Below are positions 25,468 through 34,067 of a DNA stretch of 64,000 nt, one piece after another. The stretch's first letter is position 1. Each line of letters starts with the position of its first letter. This DNA comes from Bradyrhizobium sp. WSM3983 (GTDB lineage: Bacteria > Pseudomonadota > Alphaproteobacteria > Rhizobiales > Xanthobacteraceae): contig NZ_AXAY01000011.1 in the NCBI RefSeq assembly GCF_000473045.1, positions 124,001 to 188,000 of the forward strand, given 5' to 3'. Made by a program: the position numbers and the translations under genes. The notes beneath the pieces were generated by a model. That model had not been told where the DNA came from. It saw only the letters and a program-made list of their open reading frames with translations, and did no database searches.

Positions 25468-25667
25468 GGCGGGGAATCTGGATAGAGAACTTATAGCAGT
25501 CGGCGAGGTTGCGGCAGCAATGTAGCGGAGACGAAGGGCCCGCCGCCATATCGAAAGCGGTGATAGCTGATAGACGCAGGCTGGTCTGGCGGCTGGCGCG
25601 CGCCTGCGCTATCAACCGTTCGATTGCGCCCGGCATGGCGGCGCAACCCCTTTTCAGGAGCCTCCCG

Positions 25668-26576
25668 ATGCGTCTTCCCGCCGTTCTCTTGGCCGTCACC
25701 TGTCTTGCTGGCGCAGCGTCCGCCGAGGATCTGTCGGGCACGCTTCAGAAGGTCAAGGAGACCAAGAAGATCACGCTCGGTTATCAGGAAGCCTCCGTGC
25801 CCTTCAGCTATCTCGACGGTAACCAGAAGCCGGTGGGCTTTGCCATGGATATCTGCCTCAAGATCGTGGATGCCGTGAAGCAGCAGCTCGCCATGCCCGA
25901 GATCGCCGTCGACTATGTCGCCGTGACCTCGTCGAACCGCATCCCGCTGATGGTCAATGGCACGCTTGACCTGCACTGCTCGGCGACGACAAACAATGCC
26001 GACCGCCAGAAGCAGGTCGCCTTCACCAACACGCATTTCCTCAGTGCGACGCGATTTGCCGCCAAGAAGGCCGCCAAGATCAACACCATCGACGATCTCA
26101 AGGGCAAGGCGGTCACGGCCGTGGCGGGCTCGGTCAACCTGAACCAGCTCGCCAAGGTCAATACCGAGCGCAATCTCGGCATCAAAATCATGCCGGCCGT
26201 GGATCAGGCCGAAGCGTTCCTGTTGCTCGAGACCGACCGCGCGCAGGCCTATGCGCTCGACGACGTTCAGCTCGCGGTTGCCATTGCGCGCTCGAAGGAG
26301 CCGGCGCTGTTCATGATCAGCGAAGAGACGTTTGCGAAGGCCGAGCCCTTCGGGATCATGCTGCGGCGGGAGGACGCGCCGTTCAAGGCGCTGGCCGATC
26401 GCGCCACCGCCGAGCTCTATGCAAGCCCGGAGATCGAGGTGCTCTACAGGAAGTGGCTGGAATCGCCGACCCCGCCGAACGGCATCAACTACAACGTTCC
26501 GATGTCGGCAGCCCTGCGCAACGCCTTCAAGAGCCCGAGTTCGAGTGCCGATCCGGACGTGTATCTGGTGAAGTGA
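25668..26576 (+). CDS. Amino-acid-type ABC substrate-binding protein (SBP_bac_3, GltI-like)
   Basis: A 302-residue periplasmic binding protein. The signal peptide ends about residue 19 (AASAE); then come KKITLGYQEASVPFSYLDGN, PVGFAMDICLKIV, and the ligand-pocket strands LMVNGTLDLHCSATTNN and ALDDVQLA, as in GltI-type glutamate/aspartate binders. ATG 25668 has CAGGAG upstream. No permease or ATPase genes follow, so it is an orphan component. It is divergent from the two deaminase-like genes. Confidence 0.88.
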   Translation: MRLPAVLLAVTCLAGAASAEDLSGTLQKVKETKKITLGYQEASVPFSYLDGNQKPVGFAMDICLKIVDAVKQQLAMPEIAVDYVAVTSSNRIPLMVNGTLDLHCSATTNNADRQKQVAFTNTHFLSATRFAAKKAAKINTIDDLKGKAVTAVAGSVNLNQLAKVNTERNLGIKIMPAVDQAEAFLLLETDRAQAYALDDVQLAVAIARSKEPALFMISEETFAKAEPFGIMLRREDAPFKALADRATAELYASPEIEVLYRKWLESPTPPNGINYNVPMSAALRNAFKSPSSSADPDVYLVK

Positions 26577-26682
26577 GGCAAGGGCGCCGGCCGGCGCACG
26601 GCGTGTCGCCCGGGCGGTACATGGCGCTCGGGAACTCCACTGGGATCGACACGGTCGCCATTTCGTGATCGGCCTTATGATT

Positions 26683-26715
26683 GCGAACTAATAGATAGCC
26701 TCCTATCTAGTTCGC
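26683..26715. promoter_or_regulatory. Candidate MarR operator abutting the start codon
   Basis: A nested palindrome: inner TAGATAG-CCTC-CTATCTA (26692-26709) is a perfect 7-4-7 repeat, and outer GCGAACTA (26683) pairs with TAGTTCGC (26708-26715). The outer arm touches ATG 26716. There is no room for a ribosome site, so the MarR mRNA may be leaderless and the protein probably represses its own operon. Confidence 0.7.
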
Positions 26716-27189
26716 ATGTCTTCCTCGCAGGCTCATATCCACGGCGAAATCGGCCGGCTCATCACGCGCCTCGCCCGCATCTGGCGGCGCGAGTCGGATC
26801 AGGCGCTGTCCGACCACGGCCTGTCCTATGCGACCGCGATTCCGCTGCTGGTGCTGTCGCGGCAGGGCGAGAACGTCCGCCAAGGTGTGCTCGCCGACGA
26901 GCTCGGCATCGAAGGGCCGTCGCTGGTGCGGCTGATCGACCTGCTTCAGGCCGAGGGCCTGGTGGAGCGCCGCGAGGACCCGACCGACCGGCGTGCCAAA
27001 ACGCTCCACCTGACCAAAGCGGGTGAGGCCAAGGTCGAGGAGACCAACCGCGTGTTGCGGCGGGTGCGGGCGAGCCTGCTGAAGGATATCGCGCCAGAGG
27101 AACTTGCGATAACTTTCGAGACGCTCCAGCGCATCGAGCGGCGGGCCAGCCGCTTGCTCGAAGCAAAGGCGTTCACAGAGGCGAAATAG
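26716..27189 (+). CDS. MarR-family regulator of the aae-like efflux operon
   Basis: A 157-residue winged-helix protein: GLSYATAIPLLVLSRQGENV, then recognition helix GVLADELGIEGPSLVRLIDLL and wing REDPTDRRAKTLHLTKAG. It is immediately followed (2 bases) by the FUSC permease and the other efflux genes, so it is the first gene of that operon. MarR proteins of this arrangement typically bind phenolic or salicylate-like acids. The operator palindrome lies directly against its start codon. Confidence 0.9.
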   Translation: MSSSQAHIHGEIGRLITRLARIWRRESDQALSDHGLSYATAIPLLVLSRQGENVRQGVLADELGIEGPSLVRLIDLLQAEGLVERREDPTDRRAKTLHLTKAGEAKVEETNRVLRRVRASLLKDIAPEELAITFETLQRIERRASRLLEAKAFTEAK

Positions 27190-27191
27190 TC

Positions 27192-29243
27192 ATGCGCGGG
27201 GAAGAGCCGTTTCTGGTCCGCCACGCGGACCTCATTTTTGCTTTGAAGACGTTTGCCGCGTCGATGCTGGCGCTGGTCATTGCGCTCGCCATGGACCTGC
27301 CGCGGCCCTATTGGGCGATGGCGACCGTCTACATCACCTCGCAGCCGCTCGCAGGCGCAACCAGCTCGAAGGCCTTCTTCCGCGTCATCGGGACGCTGGT
27401 CGGGGCCACGATGACGGTCGCGCTGGTGCCGAACCTCATCAATGCGCCCGAACTCCTGTGCCTCGCGATCGCGCTCTGGGTCGGGCTCTGCCTGTATCTG
27501 TCGCTGCTCGACGGCACGCCGCGCAGCTACGTCTTCATGCTGGCCGGCTACACCGTCGCGCTGATCGGCTTTCCCTCGGTGTCCGAGCCCGGCGCGATCT
27601 TCGACACCGCGGTCGCAAGGCTGGAGGAGATCTCGCTCGGCATCATTTGCGCCAGCCTGGTCTCCACGACCGTGTTTCCGCGCAGCGTCGCGCCGGCTGT
27701 CGCCAACCGCGTCGATAGCTGGCTGTCGGACGCGCGCCGCCTCAGCCAGGTCGTCCTGCTGCGCGAAGGCACCAACGAGACCCGCCGCGGCAAGCGCCTC
27801 AAGCTCGCGACCGATATCGTCGAGATCGACACGCTCTCCACCCATTTGGCATATGACCGGCTGACCGATCGTAACGCGGTGACCAGCCTCGGCGAAATCC
27901 GGCTGCGCATGCTGATGCTGCTGCCCGTGATCGCCTCGCTGGAGGACCGGCTGGCTGCGTTAGGGGAGGAGGCTCTGCGCCGGCAGCCGGAGCTGAAACG
28001 ATTGCTGGAGGATCTCGCGCAATGGATCGTCAGCGACGTCAGCGCACGGCAGCCGGTCGAGCGGATTCGCGCCATGATCGCGGACCGCCAGGCGGTGCTC
28101 GATGACAGCGCGTCCTGGGAGCGGATCATCACCACCAGCCTGTTGTTGCGGCTGGGCGATCTCGTCGACCTCTCGTTCGATTGCCGCGCGCTGACCGAGG
28201 CGATTGCCGAAAATCGCGGTGTTTCGAGCCTTGATCTCGCCTTCCATTCCGAGGCCGGTGCGGCCCCAGTGCGTCACCGCGACCGGGGCCTTGCATTGTG
28301 GTCGGCGGCCGGTGCCGCCATCGCAATCCTGGTCTGCTGCGCGTTCTGGATCGGGACCGGCTGGCCGGACGGCGCGACGGCGCCGATGATCACTGCGATC
28401 GCCTGCTCGTTCTTCGCAGCCCAGGACGAGCCGGCGCGCTACATCCGCAGCTTTGGCGTGTGGTCGTTGGTCGCGATCGTGGTCGTCGCGATCTATCTGT
28501 TCGCGGTGGTGCCAGCGATCTCCCATATCGAGGTTCTGGTCCTCGCGCTGGCGCCGACGTTCCTGCTCTATGGCTTCCTGATCGCACGGCCGGCGACGGC
28601 GGGCACTGGCATGGCGCTCGCGGCCAACACCGCGACGCTGCTGGCGCTGCAATCGACCTACAGCGCGGAGTTTGCCTCCTACGCCAATTCCGCCGTCGCT
28701 TTCTTCGTCGGCGTGGTCGTCGCCGAGCTCGTGACTCGGATCGCGCGCGGGGTGGGCGCAGAGTGGATCGCCAATCGCCTGGTGCTGTCGAGCTGGATCA
28801 CCATCGCGGTCGCCGCCGAACGGCGGGGCAAGCGCGATCGTGCCGAGTTCGCCGGCCTCATGCTGCACCGGCTCGGTCTTCTCGTGCAGCGCATTGCCTT
28901 CCTGTCGGAGAGCGACCGGCGCGACGCCGACAGCCTTATCCAGCTCCGCATCGGCATCAATATCATCGACCTGCGCCGCGCGCGATATGGGCTCGCGGTA
29001 TCGACCATCGCCGTCATCGATGACATGCTCGACCAGCTCGCCATTGCCTGCCGCAGCTATGCGGGCGGGGGAATGCCGCGCGACCTATTGACAAGCGTCG
29101 ATCGGGCGCTGGCGCAGGCGGTGAAGGACCCCAATGACAGCGCGCGTGAAGACGCCCTGATCGGCCTTGTCGGCATCCGTCGCGGCTTGTTCCCGGACGC
29201 GCCGGCCTATCGGCCGCGTGCAGATGCGAGTGTGGCGGCATGA
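27192..29243 (+). CDS. FUSC-family aromatic acid efflux permease (AaeB-like)
   Basis: A 683-residue inner-membrane protein with two hydrophobic blocks (about residues 18-175 and 370-530) separated and followed by cytoplasmic helical regions, the classic AaeB/fusaric-acid-resistance layout. The first block contains ALVIALAMDLPRPYWAMATV and the second PDGATAPMITAIACSFFAAQ. AaeB exports p-hydroxybenzoic and related acids together with a membrane-fusion protein. The stop overlaps the DUF1656 gene start (ATGA), so all four genes form a coupled operon. Confidence 0.9.
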   Translation: MRGEEPFLVRHADLIFALKTFAASMLALVIALAMDLPRPYWAMATVYITSQPLAGATSSKAFFRVIGTLVGATMTVALVPNLINAPELLCLAIALWVGLCLYLSLLDGTPRSYVFMLAGYTVALIGFPSVSEPGAIFDTAVARLEEISLGIICASLVSTTVFPRSVAPAVANRVDSWLSDARRLSQVVLLREGTNETRRGKRLKLATDIVEIDTLSTHLAYDRLTDRNAVTSLGEIRLRMLMLLPVIASLEDRLAALGEEALRRQPELKRLLEDLAQWIVSDVSARQPVERIRAMIADRQAVLDDSASWERIITTSLLLRLGDLVDLSFDCRALTEAIAENRGVSSLDLAFHSEAGAAPVRHRDRGLALWSAAGAAIAILVCCAFWIGTGWPDGATAPMITAIACSFFAAQDEPARYIRSFGVWSLVAIVVVAIYLFAVVPAISHIEVLVLALAPTFLLYGFLIARPATAGTGMALAANTATLLALQSTYSAEFASYANSAVAFFVGVVVAELVTRIARGVGAEWIANRLVLSSWITIAVAAERRGKRDRAEFAGLMLHRLGLLVQRIAFLSESDRRDADSLIQLRIGINIIDLRRARYGLAVSTIAVIDDMLDQLAIACRSYAGGGMPRDLLTSVDRALAQAVKDPNDSAREDALIGLVGIRRGLFPDAPAYRPRADASVAA

Positions 29244-29446
29244 GATATGTGATCGACATCTACGGCGTGCTCGTGCCGGCGCTGCTGCTCTGGATCATAG
29301 TCGCCTACGCGCTGAGCGCGCTTCTGCGCCGGCTGATGCAGCGCCTCGACCTCTACCGGCTGGTCTGGCACCGCGCACTGTTCGATTTCGCCATTTTCGT
29401 CTGCCTTCTCGGCGGCGTCGTCTATCTCTCGGAGTATCTCTCATGA
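29240..29446 (+). CDS. DUF1656 small membrane protein (AaeX-like)
   Basis: 68 residues with two transmembrane helices (VPALLLWIIVAYALSALL and LFDFAIFVCLLGGVVYL). It matches the DUF1656/AaeX family, which is nearly always found between or beside the permease and membrane-fusion genes of aae-type pumps. Both ends overlap neighbouring genes by four bases. Its role in the pump is not established. Confidence 0.9.
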   Translation: MRYVIDIYGVLVPALLLWIIVAYALSALLRRLMQRLDLYRLVWHRALFDFAIFVCLLGGVVYLSEYLS

Positions 29447-30309
29447 AAGGGAATCTTGCCTGGCTCGGCCGCCTCGCGGTGACTGTCATCGTCGTCGTCG
29501 CCGCAATCGGCGTTGGCCGCGAACTCTGGGTCTATTACATGGAGTCGCCCTGGACGCGTGACGGTCGCGTGCGCGCCGACGTGGTGCAGGTCGCGCCTGA
29601 CGTCTCCGGCTTCGTCACCGACGTGCTGGTCAAGGACAACCAGAAGGTCCATCGCGGCGACGTGCTGTTCAAGATCGACCGCGAACGGTTCGCGCTGGCG
29701 CTGCGGCAGGCCGACGCGTCAGTCGCCGGGCATCAGGCTACGCTCGATCAGGCCAATGCCGATCTGAAGCGTTACAGCACGTTGACGACCGACGCGGTCT
29801 CGCAGCAGAAGCAGGAGCAGGTGCTCGCGACCCAGCTGCAGGCCAAGGCGGCCTTCGACCAGGCCGTCGCCGACCGCGCGGTCGCCCAGCTCAATCTCGA
29901 TCGCAGCGAGGTCCATGCCTCCGTAAACGGCGTGATCACCAACATGGATCTGCGGCCCGGCGCTTACGTCACCGCCGGCAAAGGCGTGATGGCGCTGGTC
30001 GACAGCGACACGCTGCATGTGGAGGGCTATTTCGAAGAGACAAAGCTGGCGCGCATTCGCACCGGCGACAAGGTGCAAGTCCGCCTGATGGGCGAGAAGG
30101 TCACGCTGACGGGCCGCGTCGAGAGCATCGCCGCCGGCATCGAGGATCGCGACCGCGCCGAGGGCGCAAGCCTGCTCGCCAACGTCAACCCGACCTTCAG
30201 CTGGGTGCGGCTCGCCCAGCGCGTGCCGGTGCGCATTACGCTGGATCCGGTGCCTGAGGGCATGTCGCTGGTCGCAGGGCGGTCGGCGACAGTGGAGGTT
30301 CTGAATTAG
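29443..30309 (+). CDS. HlyD-type membrane-fusion protein (AaeA-like)
   Basis: 288 residues. One N-terminal membrane anchor (residues about 7-28), then a lipoyl half-motif (VVQVAPDVSGFVTDVLVKDN), a short coiled coil (residues about 90-150), the second lipoyl half (SEVHASVNGVITNMDLRPG) and a beta-barrel domain. This is the periplasmic adaptor of the AaeAB-type efflux pump. I start it at ATG 29443, overlapping the DUF1656 stop. It is the last gene of the operon. Confidence 0.92.
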   Translation: MKGNLAWLGRLAVTVIVVVAAIGVGRELWVYYMESPWTRDGRVRADVVQVAPDVSGFVTDVLVKDNQKVHRGDVLFKIDRERFALALRQADASVAGHQATLDQANADLKRYSTLTTDAVSQQKQEQVLATQLQAKAAFDQAVADRAVAQLNLDRSEVHASVNGVITNMDLRPGAYVTAGKGVMALVDSDTLHVEGYFEETKLARIRTGDKVQVRLMGEKVTLTGRVESIAAGIEDRDRAEGASLLANVNPTFSWVRLAQRVPVRITLDPVPEGMSLVAGRSATVEVLN

Positions 30310-30435
30310 TTGCGCGGCTTGCCCTGTGCATTATTGCGCCCCACAAGGGAGAAGGAAGAGGGTGCGGCACGTGTTTGGCACTTCGCCTACGCTTTCGAAT
30401 ATTTCTTCGCTCGAACCGCGCGATCTGGCGTCGGG

Positions 30436-31554
30436 CTAGTCGATTTCGAGATATTCCGGGTCGGCCAGTTTGGGGAACGGTGCGGCCGGCAGCGTCTGGT
30501 ACCAGAACGCGACCGAAGCGATGTCGTCCTGGAGCGGGAGATATTTTGCCTCCTTGAGGCCGGTGCGCCAGCCCAGCGCCTGGATGGTGACGCGGAGGTC
30601 GCTCTGGAAGCGAATGGGGTCGGGGATGTGCCAGCGGTACATGCCGAAGCGCTGCTGCGATTTGTAGACGCCGTCGGGACGGATCACCTGCGGCAGGCCG
30701 GCATAGGGCGTGGTGAATTCCTGGTAGCGTGATTGCCGCACGGCGCCGCGGCCGGAATGCGCGACATAGGGATCGAAATTGTAGGCGCCGCAGAAATAAT
30801 CCTCGGTGCCGGTGCCGCAGATGGTGGGGAATTCGCCGTCACCGTCGATGAAGAACTTGATCTCGCCTTCGCCCCACCAGCCGTTGTTGTTGACGCCCCA
30901 GGCCATGTAGGTGCCGACATACTGGCCGCGCCCGCTGACGCCGTCGAGGATGGTGTAGACGTCCTTGTAGGGCAGCGGATTGGTGCGGCGGAATTGCGCG
31001 TGGAAGTAAGCGCAGTCCGCGGGCACCTCGGTCAGGGTGTAGTTGATCTGGTAGTAGACAGTCAGCGCCTCTTCACTCCTGTTCTCCATCGTGAAGCGCG
31101 CGCGCTTGCGGAACGGCATTTCCCAATAGCAATTGAACGCACGTCCGGGATTGACGCAGACCGCGAGCGATGACACCTGCGCAAACTCTTCCCATCCGCA
31201 GGCGAAGAAGTCGCCGGCCGGGCATTCGACGCTTGGATGCTCCTGGCCATCCCAGTAGACCCGCAGGATCGAATGGCGCAGACGTCCGCGCGCCAGCGTC
31301 ATCCAGATCTGCTGGATGGCGCCCTGGCCTTCGATGTCGGCGAGCGTGAATGTCGCGCCGGGTTCGATCACGACATAGGGCGAGACCTTCCAGCCTTGCC
31401 CGAGATCGCGAGCCTGGGACGCCGCAGGCCCGTCGACGGACATGCCGCCTTTGCCCTTTTCGCCGGTGAAATTCTCGGGGCTGATCGAACGCGTCTGCGC
31501 GTTCGACAGGCGCGACAGATTGCCGAGATGCGGGCCCAGTCCGGAAAACGCCAT
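30436..31554 (-). CDS. DUF2961 / glycoside hydrolase family 172 protein
   Basis: A 372-residue protein with the double jelly-roll family signatures as I recall them: GQGAIQQIWMTLARGRLRHS near residue 77, WEMPFRKRARFTMENRS near 142, the conserved WWGEGEIKFFIDGDGEFPTI near 222 and GTGTEDYFCGAYNF near 243 (catalytic Glu in TED). GH172 enzymes act on fructofuranose or D-arabinofuranose glycans. No signal peptide, so it appears cytoplasmic. It stands alone, convergent with the efflux operon; no sugar transporter adjoins it. Confidence 0.85.
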   Translation of the reverse strand: MAFSGLGPHLGNLSRLSNAQTRSISPENFTGEKGKGGMSVDGPAASQARDLGQGWKVSPYVVIEPGATFTLADIEGQGAIQQIWMTLARGRLRHSILRVYWDGQEHPSVECPAGDFFACGWEEFAQVSSLAVCVNPGRAFNCYWEMPFRKRARFTMENRSEEALTVYYQINYTLTEVPADCAYFHAQFRRTNPLPYKDVYTILDGVSGRGQYVGTYMAWGVNNNGWWGEGEIKFFIDGDGEFPTICGTGTEDYFCGAYNFDPYVAHSGRGAVRQSRYQEFTTPYAGLPQVIRPDGVYKSQQRFGMYRWHIPDPIRFQSDLRVTIQALGWRTGLKEAKYLPLQDDIASVAFWYQTLPAAPFPKLADPEYLEID

Positions 31555-31578
31555 GATGTCCTCGATAAGGGATTAGCG

Positions 31579-31962
31579 ATGCCTCGGATATATCGCCCCC
31601 GAATCTACCAAAAGATGAAGATGATCGCGTACCGGGAGAGGGCCGGAATTACCCGACGCGATACGCCCCTGAACTTTTCGCGTGCGCGCTTCCTCCGCAC
31701 CGTCAACCTGATGCGCCGGCGTGCCGATGGTTCGTGGCACGGCGACATGGTGGACGGTCTCGGCTTCGTCGCGGCCGCGCGGATCGATCCCCGCGGCATG
31801 CGGGCGGCCTATTGCGGCTGCGTCATTACCAAGCCGGAAATTTCGCCGTTCATAGCGGCCGCACGCGCGCTCGGTTGCGCCACCGCGACCGGCACCGACA
31901 TGTACCAGCAGCACCAGAGCATCATGGTGGATTTCCTGCTCGGGATTGATGGCGGACGCTAA
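31579..31962 (+). pseudogene. Shikimate dehydrogenase (AroE-like) remnant with internal deletion
   Basis: From about 31699 the frame reads VNLMRRRADGSWHGDMVDGL (mid-protein of AroE-like enzymes) and DPRGMRAAYCG, where the NAD(P)-binding GAGGA should follow. It instead jumps to ITKPEISPFIAAARALGC and GTDMYQQHQSIMVDFLLG, the C-terminal end. The N-terminal substrate domain and the whole Rossmann core are missing; the first 40 codons are unrelated. A deleted relic of a shikimate/quinate dehydrogenase paralogue, probably not functional. Confidence 0.75.
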
Positions 31963-32090
31963 GCGTTTGATCCATGTCAAGCGCATTGCTTGCATTGATT
32001 GCATCGGTCGGGGCTTGAGCGAGCGCGGCTGACGTAGGATCATGCCCGCGCGCGAGCCGGTCGCGCAAAATCGAGGGAAGGGAACGCGGA

Positions 32091-32909
32091 ATGACCAAGG
32101 GCAGGACCGTTGCAACGGCGATGATCGGCGCGGCCGCGCTGCTGTTGTCCCTGATGCCCGCCGGCCATGCTGCGCAATGCGGCAACGGACCCGGCGGCTT
32201 CGAGACCTGGAAGCGTGAATTCAGCGCAGAGGCGCAGGGCAAGGGCATCGGTCAGGCCGCGATCTCGGCGCTGATGCAGACTAATTATGCCAGTGCAACC
32301 ATTGGCGCCGATCGCAGCCAGCGCAGTTTTTCACTGTCGCTTGACCAGTTCTTGGCCAAGCGCGGCGCCACCACGATCGTCGCGCGTGGCCGGTCGCTGA
32401 AGCAATCACAGGCGGCGATGTTCGCCTCGATCGAGCAGCGCTACGGCGTGCCGGCGGGGCCGTTGATAGCGATCTGGGGCATGGAGACCGGTTTCGGCAG
32501 CCAGCGCGGCAACCAGAACATGCTCTCGTCGATCGCGACGCTCGCCTATGACTGCCGCCGCCCCGAATTCTTTACCGAACAGCTCTATGCGGCGCTGAAG
32601 CTGGTCGATCGCGGTACGCTGTCGGGGTCCACCCGCGGCTCCATGCATGGCGAGGTCGGCCAGACCCAGTTCATGCCCAAGAACATCCTGGCCTATGGCA
32701 CCGGCAATCTCGAGGTCGCCGCCAACGCGTTGAGCTCGACGGCGAACTTCCTCAAGGCCAATGGCTGGCGAGCGGGAGCCGGTTACCAGCCGGGCGAGCC
32801 GAATTTCGCCGCCATCCAGGCCTGGAATGCGGCGGGCGTCTACCAGAAGGCCATCGCGCTGATGGGCCGGCAGATCGACGGGGGCGGTGGGGCGGCAGCG
32901 GCGCGCTGA
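32091..32909 (+). CDS. Lytic murein transglycosylase (MltB/SLT_2 type)
   Basis: A 272-residue secreted enzyme. Signal peptide ends about residue 27 (GHAAQ). The SLT_2 domain includes GVPAGPLIAIWGMETGFGSQ near residue 125 with the catalytic Glu, LSSIATLAYDCRRPEFF, and GSMHGEVGQTQFMPKNIL near 183. It cleaves peptidoglycan glycan strands to 1,6-anhydro products. Upstream AGGGAAGGGAA serves as ribosome site. It lacks a lipobox, so it is periplasmic rather than a lipoprotein. Confidence 0.92.
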   Translation: MTKGRTVATAMIGAAALLLSLMPAGHAAQCGNGPGGFETWKREFSAEAQGKGIGQAAISALMQTNYASATIGADRSQRSFSLSLDQFLAKRGATTIVARGRSLKQSQAAMFASIEQRYGVPAGPLIAIWGMETGFGSQRGNQNMLSSIATLAYDCRRPEFFTEQLYAALKLVDRGTLSGSTRGSMHGEVGQTQFMPKNILAYGTGNLEVAANALSSTANFLKANGWRAGAGYQPGEPNFAAIQAWNAAGVYQKAIALMGRQIDGGGGAAAAR

Positions 32910-33019
32910 GGCGCTCCGCAAGGCGTGACCTGTTTGTCAGAGAAAGTTGTTGCTTTCAGGAACCGACGGCACGACGTTTGCTTAGATCAAGTTCGGGGCT
33001 GGGCATGAGGAGACTCAAC

Positions 33020-33241
33020 ATGGCTACCCAGATCGTGATGGACCAGACCGGCGATACACGCCACGAGTTTGATCCTGAAAATGCCGAAGCGTTGGCGCGG
33101 GCCGAACAACGCTTTCGGGAGCTGACCGGCGCGGGTTTTACTGCCGCGTACCGGACCGGGCCCGGCGAAGTCACGCGTATCAAATCATTCGACCCGACCG
33201 CGCGGGAAACGCTGTTCTATCCCCGCCTGGTCGGCGGCTGA
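33020..33241 (+). CDS. Small hypothetical protein
   Basis: 73 residues, charged N-terminal helix (NAEALARAEQRFRELTGAGF) followed by a short beta-like tail (RETLFYPRLVGG). GAGGAGA precedes ATG 33020. An earlier in-frame ATG at 33005 lacks spacing for that site. The composition suggests a small cytosolic protein; family unknown. It is followed 12 bases later by another hypothetical gene, probably co-transcribed. Confidence 0.65.
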   Translation: MATQIVMDQTGDTRHEFDPENAEALARAEQRFRELTGAGFTAAYRTGPGEVTRIKSFDPTARETLFYPRLVGG

Positions 33242-33253
33242 ACTGAACGGCTC

Positions 33254-33676
33254 ATGATCGCGGCCTTCAGGCTTCGCGCGCCTGCGCGAGCGCGCCTGCA
33301 CGCGCTCCGCGAGCTCTACCGTCGCTTCTTCGGCGAGAACACGCCCGAGGCGCGCGGTCGGCGGCTGTTGTCCGATTGGCTGTCTGCAGAGCAGCGCGCA
33401 CAATTCGAGCAGCACCGGCATTTTGACGTCATCGGTTGCGACAGCGGCAAGCGCTATCGCATTCACTATGGCACCGCCGCCAACGTCCACGAGGTCGACG
33501 ATGCGGGAAATGCCACGATGGGGTGGTGCTTCGTCCCATCAGGCTTCCTCGTGCCGGGCGACGTGATGCTGGCACAGAAGATCGCGCTCGAGACGGACGA
33601 GAAGGGGGCGCTCGCGCTCGCCAACCGGTTTCCGCCGGCAACGCATTCAGAGCACTTCTACCGGCGGCCGTTCTAG
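33254..33676 (+). CDS. Hypothetical protein
   Basis: 140 residues, no signal peptide or membrane helix. An Arg-rich N-terminal helix (ARARLHALRELYRRFFG) is followed by a compact domain with CDSGKRYRIHYGTAANVHEV and GWCFVPSGFLVPGDVMLAQKIALE. The latter half resembles short conserved alphaproteobacterial proteins of unknown role. It follows the 73-residue gene by 12 bases. Confidence 0.65.
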   Translation: MIAAFRLRAPARARLHALRELYRRFFGENTPEARGRRLLSDWLSAEQRAQFEQHRHFDVIGCDSGKRYRIHYGTAANVHEVDDAGNATMGWCFVPSGFLVPGDVMLAQKIALETDEKGALALANRFPPATHSEHFYRRPF

Positions 33677-33701
33677 CGATCGGAGCCGGCGGCAGCGCCG
33701 G

Positions 33702-33791
33702 TCAGTGTGTGGTGCGGTAGGCATCCAGCGCGTGCGCGGCGAAAACGCCGATGCTGCAAAGGAGGAGCAGGGTTGAGATCAGCTCGATCAT
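33702..33791 (-). CDS. 29-residue single-helix membrane micro-protein
   Basis: ATG 33791 to TGA 33702 encodes MIELISTLLLLCSIGVFAAH followed by ALDAYRTTH: one transmembrane helix and a short basic tail. GGGAGG lies seven bases upstream of the start, inside the preceding micro-ORF. It overlaps that ORF by ATGA, the coupling used by real operons in this window. I have a vague memory of similar short ORFs in Bradyrhizobium, not checked. Confidence 0.55.
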   Translation of the reverse strand: MIELISTLLLLCSIGVFAAHALDAYRTTH

Positions 33792-33871
33792 AGCTCGTCC
33801 TCCCGAAGCGGCTGGGCGACGAGATGCTGGCAGCAAGCATATTCGCTGATCAGGTCGAGGAAGAATTTCAT
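33788..33871 (-). CDS. 27-residue micro-ORF coupled to the membrane micro-protein
   Basis: ATG 33871 to TGA 33788 encodes MKFFLDLISEYACCQHLVAQ and a short acidic tail, with a Cys-Cys pair in the middle. AGGGA lies about eight bases upstream. It ends in an ATGA overlap with the 29-residue ORF. It could be a leader peptide or a small partner protein. Confidence 0.45.
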   Translation of the reverse strand: MKFFLDLISEYACCQHLVAQPLREDEL

Positions 33872-34067
33872 GACGCACGTCCCTGTATGATTTTGATGAC
33901 CAGATAACCGGGCATCTGTTTCAGGCGTGTTTCGTCGATTTGGGAAAGAGGTTTCGCGGGGAACCCCGGGCTGGCCTGCGAGCGGCCAAACCGCTACATG
34001 CCACTAACGATTCCATTCCTTTGGGCGTGCTTATCGCGTGCGTCGCATCACATTTCGAGGCAAAATC

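Noticed and set aside
23824..25485. 553-codon plus-strand frame over the two deaminase-like genes
   Set aside because: Antisense shadow across two recognisable amidohydrolases.
33001..33020. EcfG-type promoter ahead of the 73-residue gene (GGAAC near 32960)
   Set aside because: GTT occurs only 12 bases after GGAAC, outside the 16-17 base spacing.
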